From ECT2AJA-044 sp965262845 (lineage in GTDB: Bacteria; Bacteroidota; Bacteroidia; Flavobacteriales; ECT2AJA-044): a stretch of DNA of 64,000 nt. This document shows, in pieces, positions 34,151 through 42,430 of the stretch. The notes under the pieces are model-generated. The model was not told the origin of the DNA. It saw only the letters and a program-made list of their open reading frames with translations, and searched no databases. The stretch covers positions 496,001 to 560,000 of the forward strand of contig CBDHFX010000002.1 of NCBI GenBank assembly GCA_965262845.1, given 5' to 3'. Every line of letters starts with the position of its first letter. The stretch's first letter is position 1. Both the position numbers and the translations under genes were made by a program.

Positions 34151-36088
34151 TCAGGGGCTTCCGGGCCCCTGCAGCATCACCACCACGCCGGTTGCTTTCT
34201 TGAGTTCGCCTTCATTGAAGCGCATGTATGTGACGAAAGCCATGACCCACAGTCCCGATGGGGTTTCTTCCGCGTTTTGCTGCGGGCCTTCCTCCGCCTC
34301 GGCCATCAGCTCAACCGTCATGGCCTCCCTGGGGAGGAAAATTAGGTCCTCTCCTTTGACGAGCGGTACGCGTGCGGCCTTGAGAGTGTGTTCGTACGAT
34401 CCCACGTAACGCCGTTCACCTAAGCGCATGGCGAGTGAAGACTCGCTTCCGGTCTCGAAGTCCACCCGGATCTCCTCGTCCGAGCTTCCCTCCCGGGCAT
34501 TCTCACCGGAAAGCTCCAGGCCCACAACCGAATAACGCCCCCCGAGCAGATCGGCGTCAACCAACACGGCGAGGGCTCCTTCCATCGGTTCGCCGTCCGG
34601 CCCGACCGCCCCCTCGCTCTCCCATTCGAAGGGGGCGGCAACCACCTGCTCCTTCGAACGGAGTTCGAAATCCGTTGGCGGGCCGTCTTCCACTACTTCA
34701 GCCGGAGCGAACTCTCTCGACAGTGCAAGGTGATTGCGCACGATCCTGGTCAGCTCGTATGCATCGCGGCCACGTTCCCCCAAGTCGCTTCCCTCTGGAA
34801 TCAATGCCCGCACCCCACCATCGAACCACGGGTCAACCGCTCTGGTCCCGTGGCGTTCAATCAGGTAGCGAAAGATATCGTTGAACTGATCCACATCCTC
34901 GGAGGGGATGGGAGCGTCCACAGCCGTCAGCCTGCCTTCCACGAATCCTCCGTGGCCGGCAAGCATACTTTCGAGACGCGAGCTTTGGCCCCGCCGCGAG
35001 ACTTCGTATGCACTCCACGGGCCAATGAACGTGAGCAGGGCAAGCGCACCCAGACTCAACGAAATCCAGCGCAATCCGGCCGGCCGGCGAGCCAGTACGT
35101 AAAGGGCTGAGCCCGCGAGCCAGAGAGTGCCGATGACCAGCATGTACCGGTGTTCGGTGATGCCGTACTGGTCTATGCGCTGCCAGATGGCGGCACCGAG
35201 CATGCCGGTTTGCGGCAGGATGGCGATCCAAAACCAGCGCGAGTACTTGGCAATCCACTCCCTGCCGGGTCGGTCGCGCTCGGGATGGACGAGAACGATG
35301 GAGAGTATTCCCGCCATGGCGAGGGCCGAAATCAAGTTCCCTATCCAGCCGCTCGGCCAGTCGGAGAGAATGACCACACGCACCAGGTAGGCGGTGAGGA
35401 TCAGGAAATACAAGCAAACGAGCGGCACCAGTACGTACTGCGCGAAGACTCGGATGACCGACGGGTATTCGTCGTCCTCCAGTTCTTTCAGGCTCTTCGG
35501 AATACCGGCGAGCACGAACCAGGGATGAAAGACAAAGGCCAGCAGAAAGAAGAGCCAAAAATAGGTCTCGTACGGTATGCTCACTCCGAAGAGGCTTTGA
35601 AGCGCGGCCAGCCCGCCGGCCAGCCCGCCGAAGAGAACTCCCGCATAGATCACGCCCAGAACAAAGCGCAGGAAGATGCGCTTGTTGTGGTGCCAGAGAG
35701 TGGGAATCTTGGACCGAAACAGGCCGGGGCCGACCATGATTACCAGGTGGAAGGCGAAGGCCAATTGGGTGATTCGAATGCCGAAGCTCTCGTCGGTCCA
35801 CCCGTCCGATGCCAGGTGGAATAGTACGAGAATGGCGGCGAGAAACGCCCGAAAGAGCCAGAGAAACACGGGACGGAGGCGCTCGCGGGTGGCGATGGCT
35901 TCAAAGGTGAAGAGCGGAATGCCGAGGCCTGCCACTGCCATGAGCCTGATCCACGGATCCTCGGTCTCCTCACCTACCATGATGATCCCCGCAAGCGCGG
36001 CCACGGCACCGCAAATCAGGGAGAGAGGGAACCTGCGTGCGGTGACCGCCGCGTTCCGCGCCAGAAGTCTAGGTGAGACAAAAGCCAT
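34151..36088 (-). CDS. DUF4153-family multi-pass membrane protein, probably horizontally acquired
   Basis: The product has 645 residues. The first half (about 20-400) holds some 11-12 hydrophobic helices with the DUF4153 look (FRAFLAAILVLFHL, FLLAFVFHPWFVLAGIP, RVFAQYVLVPLVCLYFLILTAY, LSAMAGILSIVLVHPE-like). The C-terminal half is soluble and acidic. The function of the family is unknown. The ATG at 36088 has a canonical Shine-Dalgarno AAGGAG 7 bases upstream (36096-36101), rare in Bacteroidota, and GC content is far above neighbours. Both suggest a donor outside this lineage. A CAGGGG/CCCCTG hairpin (34152-34171) spans the end of the gene. Confidence 0.8.
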   Translation of the reverse strand: MAFVSPRLLARNAAVTARRFPLSLICGAVAALAGIIMVGEETEDPWIRLMAVAGLGIPLFTFEAIATRERLRPVFLWLFRAFLAAILVLFHLASDGWTDESFGIRITQLAFAFHLVIMVGPGLFRSKIPTLWHHNKRIFLRFVLGVIYAGVLFGGLAGGLAALQSLFGVSIPYETYFWLFFLLAFVFHPWFVLAGIPKSLKELEDDEYPSVIRVFAQYVLVPLVCLYFLILTAYLVRVVILSDWPSGWIGNLISALAMAGILSIVLVHPERDRPGREWIAKYSRWFWIAILPQTGMLGAAIWQRIDQYGITEHRYMLVIGTLWLAGSALYVLARRPAGLRWISLSLGALALLTFIGPWSAYEVSRRGQSSRLESMLAGHGGFVEGRLTAVDAPIPSEDVDQFNDIFRYLIERHGTRAVDPWFDGGVRALIPEGSDLGERGRDAYELTRIVRNHLALSREFAPAEVVEDGPPTDFELRSKEQVVAAPFEWESEGAVGPDGEPMEGALAVLVDADLLGGRYSVVGLELSGENAREGSSDEEIRVDFETGSESSLAMRLGERRYVGSYEHTLKAARVPLVKGEDLIFLPREAMTVELMAEAEEGPQQNAEETPSGLWVMAFVTYMRFNEGELKKATGVVVMLQGPGSP

Positions 36089-36095
36089 GTCGGGT

Positions 36096-36101
36096 CTCCT
36101 T
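36096..36101 (-). promoter_or_regulatory. Canonical Shine-Dalgarno (AAGGAG) of the DUF4153 gene
   Basis: AAGGAG lies 7 nt before ATG 36088. Most genes here lack such a site, so it marks this gene as different. Confidence 0.7.
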
Positions 36102-36160
36102 GGTCATGTTGTGCATTGGTTGGCTGATTACTCGTAGATGGCCGATCAAGTGGAATTGGT

Positions 36161-36740
36161 CGTTTTCGTAGAAATGAAACGGTAAGCTACTGTCAGCATA
36201 GTTATGTCCGACTGCGAGCAGGTCCATATCCCCGTCATCATCCAAATCATCCATCGCCGGGCAACCAGGCAATCCGGTAGGATCAAGGCCGAAAGGGAAA
36301 GGATTGGGCTGAGGTGGAGCGAAAGCCGGCGATGCAGGTGAACCAATGTTCTCATAAAAGGTTGGGATTGCTAGGTAGTCTCCGGGGCCAAACACATCAA
36401 GATCGCCATCCTGGTCCAGATCAATCAGGGTTGGAACTATCGGCTCATCGTTTGTTCCCAGGGTTAGCCCAAAAGGGTTCTGAACGGGAAGCAAAAAGTT
36501 CTGTGCCTGGACTGCCGCCGTTCCAAGCAGGACGAATCCAACAGTCGCCACGGCACGTTTCCATTCACTCCGGCTGAAGTATCCGTATATCGCTTTATAA
36601 AGCTCTTTGACCTTGCGGATCAGATGACTGCGCACCGAGGTGTCAAGGCAGTCCCATTTTCCATTTTGCCGCAGGCAATCAATCTGCTCGGACAACCGTT
36701 GGAACTGTCGCTTTTTACGCGCGTAGTGATTTTGTTTCAT
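36161..36740 (-). pseudogene. 5' part of FG-GAP array copy 2 (two modules, disrupted)
   Basis: The start and the first 100 residues are nearly identical to copies 1, 3 and 4, including the basic N-terminal extension and the signal segment. Only two modules follow: the first (DLDQDGDLDVFG) joins directly to one matching the fifth module of copies 1 and 4 (DLDDDGDMDLLAV ... FHFYEN), so modules 2-4 were lost by in-frame recombination. The frame then runs into the inserted DNA and stops within the DUF4153 start region (36069). It lacks a sorting domain and so probably cannot be secreted through the T9SS. Confidence 0.85.
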
Positions 36741-36907
36741 GTCACTTTTCTTAGTTACTTCATGGAAGTTTGCCTCTCAAATTAAACTGCTTGATGCATG
36801 TGTTTCAGCAGGGTGTTCTGTAGAACCTGCCTTGCGTAGCAACAGGCAGATATGCCAGAACCCTGTACATGCACGTGAAAGTATAATTTTTTCCAAATGT
36901 CAAACAG
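36741..36907 (-). repeat. Array spacer type B (between copies 3 and 2) with long hairpin
   Basis: The core is near-identical to 39756-39898 upstream of copy 4. From 36795 to 36873 it folds as nested stems: TGCATGT/ACATGCA outside, CAGGG-TTCTG/CAGAA-CCCTG in the middle, CTGCC/GGCAG and TTGC/GCAA inside with a 3-nt loop. It lies after the copy 3 stop and before the copy 2 start. Confidence 0.75.
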
Positions 36908-38271
36908 CTATTTCTTTGTGATCCGGATCGTTTTACTGCCCGAAGTTGTTTTGAGTTCAAGCAGGTATGATCCGGCCGTGAGGCCGGCCAAATTGAAACT
37001 GATCCGATCGGCCGGGCCAAAGGGTTCATATGCGCGGACTTTCCGGTGAGGTCATACACCGTGGCGTGGTCCGAAATGACTTTGCCCAGTTCCACCTGCA
37101 CTTCCTGCGCAAATGGCATTGGATAGATCCTTGCTTTGAGTTCCTACTCCTCAGGTACGATTGTAGAGTCATTTTCGTAGAAGTAGAACGACGCACTGTA
37201 AGCATAGTTATAGTTAAATCCGATTGTGAGCAGGTCCACATCCCCATCAGCATCCAAATCACCCATCGCCGGGTAGCCAACCAGTCCGACAGAAGTAAGG
37301 CCAAAAGGATTAGTCTGGGGTGAGGCAAATGCCGGCGATGCAGGCGAACCGGTGTTTTCATGATATGCGAAATATGCGAACTGATTAGTCTGACCATAAT
37401 GTACTGTGATCACATCCAAATCACCATCCAAATCCAAATCTCCGACGACACCACTATTAATGTAACCTAACGTAGATAGACCGAACGGATCAGTGACCGG
37501 AGTTGAGAACATCGGGCTGTTTACTGATCCCGTGTTCTCATAGTAATAGAAAGCTTCGTCGTACTCATCAACTCCTAAATAATCAAAATCACCGTCATCA
37601 TCCATATCGACCAGCTGGCCTACAATAACACCAGATTCGGGTACAATAAGTCCGAACGGACTTACCTGAGCCGGGGCGGAGTACACCGGAGCATTCGCTG
37701 TTCCTGTATTCTCGTAGTAATGGAATACGGTTTGAGAAGTCGCCGAGTCAATAGCCGGGGTAAGCAAGTCCAGATCACCATCATTATCGAGGTCTGCCAC
37801 GGCCCGCCAGAACGAATTACCAATCAATCCAAACGGGTTCAGCTGTCGGGGATCAAAGACCGCTGAACTTGCCGAACCGACGTTCTCATAGAAAACCGGA
37901 ATTCCGTGGTCTGCGGGGCCAAACATGTCAAGATCGCCATCCTGGTCCAGATCAACCAGGGTTGGAACCATCAATCCATCGCTTATTCTCAGGGTTAACC
38001 CAAAGGGATCCTTGACGGGAGGTAAAAAGTTCTGTGCCCGGACTGCCGCCGTTCCAAGCAGGACGAATCCAACAGTCGCCACGGCACGTTTCCATTCGCT
38101 CCGGCTGAAGTATCCGTATATCGTTTTATAAAGCTCTTTGACCTTGCGGGTCAGATGACTGCGCACCGAGGTGTCAAGGCAGTCCCATTTTCCATTTTGC
38201 CGCAGGCGATCAATCTGCTCGGACAACCGTTGGAACTGTCGCTTTTTACGCGCGTAGTGATTTTGTTTCAT
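36908..38271 (-). pseudogene. FG-GAP array copy 3 (in-frame TAG plus 1-bp frameshift before/in the sorting domain)
   Basis: The open part (37144-38271, 375 residues) has the shared N-terminus, signal and five DxDxDGD modules. After ENDSTIVPEE comes TAG where copy 1 has CAG (Gln of EEQEL). The downstream sequence still encodes the sorting domain (ELKARIYPMPFAQEVQVELGK ..., split here), but one base is missing relative to copies 1 and 4 (ATGAAC against ACTGAAC, near 37025-37030), shifting the frame. The end TAG (36908-36910) matches the frame of the other copies only if that base is restored. Without its sorting domain the product would at best reach the periplasm. Confidence 0.85.
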
Positions 38272-38345
38272 GTCACTTTGATCTTATACGTTCGTGGACG
38301 CTTACTTCTCAAATTAAACTGTTGTGCGCATGCAAAATACACCTT
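38272..38345 (-). repeat. Array spacer type A (upstream of copy 3)
   Basis: Nearly identical over about 65 bp to 33999-34062 upstream of copy 1; the position in the array is equivalent. Confidence 0.75.
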
Positions 38346-38363
38346 TTTGCCGAATGCCGCATA

Positions 38364-39755
38364 TCATATCCTCTGCTTTGTGATCCGGATTGTTTTACTG
38401 CCCGAAGTTGTTTTGAGTTCAAGCAGGTATGATCCGGCCGTGAGGCCGGCCAAATTGAGATTGATCCGATCAGCCGGGCCGAAGGGTTCAGTATGCACGG
38501 ATCTTCCGGTGAGGTCATGCACTGTAGCGCGGCCCGAAGTGACTTTGCCCAGTTCTACGTGGACTTCCTGCGCAAATAGCGTTGGATAGTTCCTTGCTTT
38601 GAGTTCCTACTCCTCAGGTACGATTGTAGAGTTATTTTCGTAGAAGTAGAACGACGCGCTGCTGTCAGCATAGATATATTCGACTATAAGCAGGTCCATA
38701 TCCCCGTCATCATCCAAATCACCCATAGCCGGGAAGCCAGGCAGTCCGGTAAGATCAAGGCCAAAGGGGTTGATCTGAGGCGGAGCGAATGCCGGCGATG
38801 CAGGTGAACCAATGTTCTCGTAGAAGTAAAATATGCTGGCACCCAAGGTATCATCAGTCATAGCGAGCACGTCCATGTCACCATCTGAATCCATGTCTCC
38901 GACGGTACTGGCACTTTGGGAAAATGGCAATGCTGTGAGACCGAACGGCGAAGTGATCAGAGTTGAGAACATCGGGGAGTTTGCTGTTCCCGTGTTCTCA
39001 TAGTAATAGAAAGGTACGCCATAATAGCCATTCAAAAAATTAGTTCCTACATAATCAACGTCACCGTCATCATCCATATCAACCAGCTGGCCTATAATGA
39101 GGGCAGATCCGGGCATACTAAGTCCGAACGGATTTACCTGAGCTGGTGCGGAGTACAACGGAGCATTCGCTGTTCCTGTATTTTCGTAGTAGTGAAAAAA
39201 GGTTTGATAGTTCAGGAAATGAAGAACCGGAGTAAGCAGGTCCAGATCACCATCGTTGTCGAGGTCTGCCACGGCCCCCGGAAAATAAAAATCCATCCCA
39301 CTCACACTCAATCCGAACGGGTTCACCTGATGGGGACCAAAGTCTGCTAAACTTGCCGAACCGATGTTTTCACTGAAGATGAAGCTCGGTATTATGTGGT
39401 CGAATCCAGATCCAAACACATCAAGATCGCCATCTTGGTCCAGATCAACCAGGTATGGGTACCATATCGTTCCCAGGGTTAGCCCAAAAGGGTTCTGAAC
39501 GGGAGGCAAAAAGTTCTGTGCCTGGACTGCCACCGTTCCAAGCAGGATGAATCCGACAGTCGCAACGGCACGTTTCCATTCGCTCCGGCTGAAGTATCCG
39601 CATATCGCTTTATAAAGCTCTTTGAACTTGCGGGTCAGATGACTGCGCACCAAGGTGTCAAGGCAATCCCATTTTCCATTTTGCCGCAGGCAATCAATTT
39701 GCTCGGACAATCGTTGGAACTGTCGCTTTTTACGCGCATAGTGATTTTGTTTCAT
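38364..39755 (-). pseudogene. FG-GAP array copy 4 (single in-frame TAG separates modules from sorting domain)
   Basis: The first open part (38607-39755) encodes 382 residues with the shared N-terminus, signal and five modules; module 4 (DMDSDGDMDVLAM) differs from that in copies 1 and 3. A TAG at 38607-38609 replaces the CAG of copy 1. Past it the same frame stays open through a complete type A sorting domain (ELKARNYPTLFAQEV ... SYLLEL ... KTIRITKQRI) to TGA 38364-38366. One base change, or stop readthrough, would restore a 463-residue exported protein. TAG is an ordinary stop elsewhere in the window, so a general recoding is unlikely. Confidence 0.85.
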
Positions 39756-39898
39756 GTCGCTGATTCAGTTACTTCCCAGGACGTTCGTCTCTCAAATTAA
39801 ACTGCCTTATGCATCTGTTTCAGCAGGGTGTCCCGTAAAACCTGCCTTGCGTAGCAACAGGCAGATATGCCAGAACCCTGTTGTACGCATGCAAAATA
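39756..39898 (-). repeat. Array spacer type B (upstream of copy 4) with hairpin
   Basis: Homologous to 36741-36880. The inner stems CTGCC/GGCAG and TTGC/GCAA are kept; the middle and outer stems are weaker (CAGGG/CCCTG; TGCAT/ATGCA). It follows the remnant of a fifth copy. Confidence 0.7.
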
Positions 39899-39922
39899 CA
39901 CCTTTTTGCCGAATGCCGCATA

Positions 39923-39996
39923 TCATATCCTCTGCTTTGTGATCCGGATCAATCCGATCGGCCGGGCCAAAGGCGTTGCTGTGCACGCATCTTCCA
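39923..39996 (-). pseudogene. Remnant of a fifth FG-GAP array copy (sorting-domain fragment)
   Basis: The minus strand encodes GRCVHSNAFGPADRI, matching GRCVHTEPFGPADRI of copy 1, then jumps to ATCCGGATCACAAAG, the end of the sorting domain. The middle of the domain is deleted between short CGGAT repeats. The 3' flank is almost identical to that of copy 4. This marks the upstream edge of the array. Confidence 0.75.
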
Positions 39997-40083
39997 ATAG
40001 GGTGATCAATCTCCGGGTTGGCAGTGTTCCAAAAAGTGTGTAGGGAAATAAGCAAAGCTAAACGATAGCCATAACCCTCATCA
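39997..40083. other. Short gap between the array edge and the S46 peptidase gene
   Basis: No gene, promoter or terminator is recognised. The array homology ends here, about 90 bp from the peptidase stop codon. Confidence 0.5.
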
Positions 40084-42222
40084 TTACTCAGCCGGATAAA
40101 CCAAATCCATTTCTTTGATCAAATGCGATGCTCCGGCAAACCTGTCGACAATGAACAGCACATAGCGGATATCGACCATGATGTTGCGGCAAAAATGTTC
40201 GTCGAAATTATAATCGCTCATAGTACCCTCCCATACGCGATCAAAGTTCAATCCAATAAGCTCCCCACTGCCATTGATGACCGGAGAACCTGAATTTCCC
40301 CCGCTCGTATGGTTAGTCGCAATAAAGCATACCGGTAATTCTCCTTTTGCATTGGCATAGTCACCGTATTCCCTGGTCTCGTTCAATTGGAGCAAGCGTT
40401 TAGGAAGATCGAATTCGTAGTCTTTCGGAACGTATTTTTCGATAACCCCGTCAAGCGTGGTATAGTAATCGTACGTGACGGCATCGCGCGGTGCAAATCC
40501 CTCCACCTGACCATAGCTCAGACGGAGGGTACCATTGGCATCCGGATAGAACCGGTCACGCGGGGACACCTCCATTTGGGCCTTCATGTAGATCCGGTCC
40601 ATACTATCGAGCTGGGCGCGGATATTTCCGTATCCGGCCGCAAGGTCGGAGCGGTAATATTGATACAGGTCCATGACCAACTGAAAGAGCTCATCCCTAA
40701 CGATCCGTTTGCGTGCCTTCTTCGGCTTCATCTCCATAAGCTTCCCGAAGCAATCGGCACTGGTGAAGCAGGACCTGTTAAAAAGTTCACGGGCCCGGGC
40801 TGTGGTCCAGCCGTTTAGTTTTTCGCTCCGCATATTCGGATCGACATGATCAATGTAGTATTGCATCATTTCAATAAAAAGTGTTCGTTCCAGATCTTCG
40901 TCATAGTCCTTAAAATGTTTGGCTGCGCGATCCGATGCGGCTTGCATATTTGCCTGGGCATCCTCTCCTTCCAGTTTTTCGGGAAGCTCCCGCATTTGGT
41001 AAATGAAGTAGGTGCTTCCGATGGCGCGGAAGCAGGTTTCGAGGTAGTAGTCGCGCGCCATTACGTAGGGCGACCATTGACGGCAGAGCTTATCGTAATG
41101 AGGCAACAAGGTTTTGTAACGGGCATCGTAACGGCGGTTGTTTGAGACCTTATGCTGGAACTCTTCCTCACGGGCCCTTTTGGTTCTGACAGCTTCGGTA
41201 AACCTGATTCCCTGGCCAATACCGATCCATTTTTTCCAGCTGTTAGCCAAACCTGCCTGCTTGCTGGCATACCGGATCTTTACCTCTTCGTCGGCTTTCA
41301 TTGCTTCAACCATCAGTTCGATAGCCTTGGTGCGTAATTTGATCCTGGCCGGATCCCAATGGTCCACCATCATTTCAAGTTCAATGGCGGGCATATATTC
41401 ATCCGTGGAACCGGGAAAGCCAAGTACCATGGTAAAATCGCCGGGTTGCACCCCGGCCAGGGATACCGGCAAATGGTGCACCGGTGTGTAGGGGACATTC
41501 GTTTCGGCGTAATCAGCGGGCTGATTTTCTGCATCGGCATAAATGCGGAACATAGAAAAATCCCCCGTGTGACGGGGCCACATCCAGTTGTCGGTATCGC
41601 GACCGTACTTTCCAATGGCTGAAGGAGGCGCTCCCACCAGGCGCACGTCGTTGAAGGTCTGTGTGAGGAACAGAAAGTACTGATTGCCGGCATAGAAAGG
41701 ACGGACCATGGCTTCGTAGCCTGTTTTCTCCTCCTGTTTTTCGACTAACGCATCTATGTTTTCCCTGATCTTTGCATCGCGTTCACTTTGCGTCAGGTCC
41801 CCGGTTACTTCGTGCAATATGAGCTCCGTGACATCTTCGATGCGTTTGATAAAGCGCACGAACAGCTCCTTATTGGGCAGTTCCTCTTTTCTGCTCATCG
41901 CCCAGAATCCATCGCGCAAATAATTGTTTTCCAGTGTAGTGTGACTCCGAATAGCACCGTAGCCGCAGTGGTGGTTCGTTAGCACCAGGCCTTGGTCACT
42001 GATCACCTCTCCAGTACAAAATCCACTGAAATGCACCACTGCATCCTTGAGACTTCCCTGGTTAACACTGTAGATATCCTCCGCACTAATGGTTAGCCCG
42101 AGGTCCTGCATTTCCTTCTCATTCAATTTCTCGAGCAACATTGGGATCCACATTCCTTCCCTGGCAACAGTTGCCCATCCGCCCGTGAGGGCGAGCAGCA
42201 AGATCAAAGTAATCTGTTTCAT
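40084..42222 (-). CDS. S46-family dipeptidyl-peptidase, DPP11-type (Asp/Glu-specific)
   Basis: 712 residues from ATG 42222 (an ATG at 42225 is equivalent); the N-terminal signal peptide is MKQITLILLLALTGGWATVA. The chymotrypsin-like triad is visible: His in VLTNHHCGYGAI, Asp in WPRHTGDFSMF, Ser in SGGNSGSPVING. Eighteen residues after the catalytic Ser is an Arg (LIGLNFDRVW); in Porphyromonas gingivalis numbering that is Arg673, which defines DPP11 (cleaves after acidic P1), whereas DPP7 has Gly. It is a periplasmic peptide-scavenging enzyme that feeds dipeptides to uptake systems. A TATCTTGC box lies about 20 bp upstream of the start. Confidence 0.9.
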   Translation of the reverse strand: MKQITLILLLALTGGWATVAREGMWIPMLLEKLNEKEMQDLGLTISAEDIYSVNQGSLKDAVVHFSGFCTGEVISDQGLVLTNHHCGYGAIRSHTTLENNYLRDGFWAMSRKEELPNKELFVRFIKRIEDVTELILHEVTGDLTQSERDAKIRENIDALVEKQEEKTGYEAMVRPFYAGNQYFLFLTQTFNDVRLVGAPPSAIGKYGRDTDNWMWPRHTGDFSMFRIYADAENQPADYAETNVPYTPVHHLPVSLAGVQPGDFTMVLGFPGSTDEYMPAIELEMMVDHWDPARIKLRTKAIELMVEAMKADEEVKIRYASKQAGLANSWKKWIGIGQGIRFTEAVRTKRAREEEFQHKVSNNRRYDARYKTLLPHYDKLCRQWSPYVMARDYYLETCFRAIGSTYFIYQMRELPEKLEGEDAQANMQAASDRAAKHFKDYDEDLERTLFIEMMQYYIDHVDPNMRSEKLNGWTTARARELFNRSCFTSADCFGKLMEMKPKKARKRIVRDELFQLVMDLYQYYRSDLAAGYGNIRAQLDSMDRIYMKAQMEVSPRDRFYPDANGTLRLSYGQVEGFAPRDAVTYDYYTTLDGVIEKYVPKDYEFDLPKRLLQLNETREYGDYANAKGELPVCFIATNHTSGGNSGSPVINGSGELIGLNFDRVWEGTMSDYNFDEHFCRNIMVDIRYVLFIVDRFAGASHLIKEMDLVYPAE

Positions 42223-42430
42223 CATGGTTGTATATGGGAAGGCAAGATACGCAATGGCACGGACATTGCGGAGAACAAAATATAGGATGTCGGTCAGTGA
42301 TCTTCGGAACGCGTGTGAGCGATCAGCCGTCCGGTGTTGAGGAGATCCGGAATTTGGCACACAAGGAACGCGATATCGAACAGAAGCCTGAGCAGGCTAG
42401 CTTCTTTTTTCTACTTTTAGGCGAAATTTA

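Larger units (their letters stand above)
34137..36160 (-). mobile_element. GC-rich foreign insert carrying a DUF4153 gene, inside array copy 2
   Basis: Array homology stops at about 34136 on one side (end of the sorting domain) and resumes at about 36161 on the other (FYEN of the last module). The roughly 2.0 kb between is markedly more GC-rich than all flanking DNA and holds one gene. I see no transposase, no terminal inverted repeats and no clear target duplication, so the transfer mechanism is unknown. The event also removed most of the copy 2 sorting domain. Junctions are accurate to a few bases only. Confidence 0.7.

Noticed and set aside
34857..35801. 314-codon minus-strand ORF within the DUF4153 gene.
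   Set aside because: High-GC shadow frame; Arg/Pro/His-rich composition typical of non-coding frames.
38607..38609. General recoding of TAG as an amino acid, to explain copies 3 and 4.
   Set aside because: TAG is the normal stop of clpB, the E1 gene, the NlpC gene and the giant adhesin in this same window.
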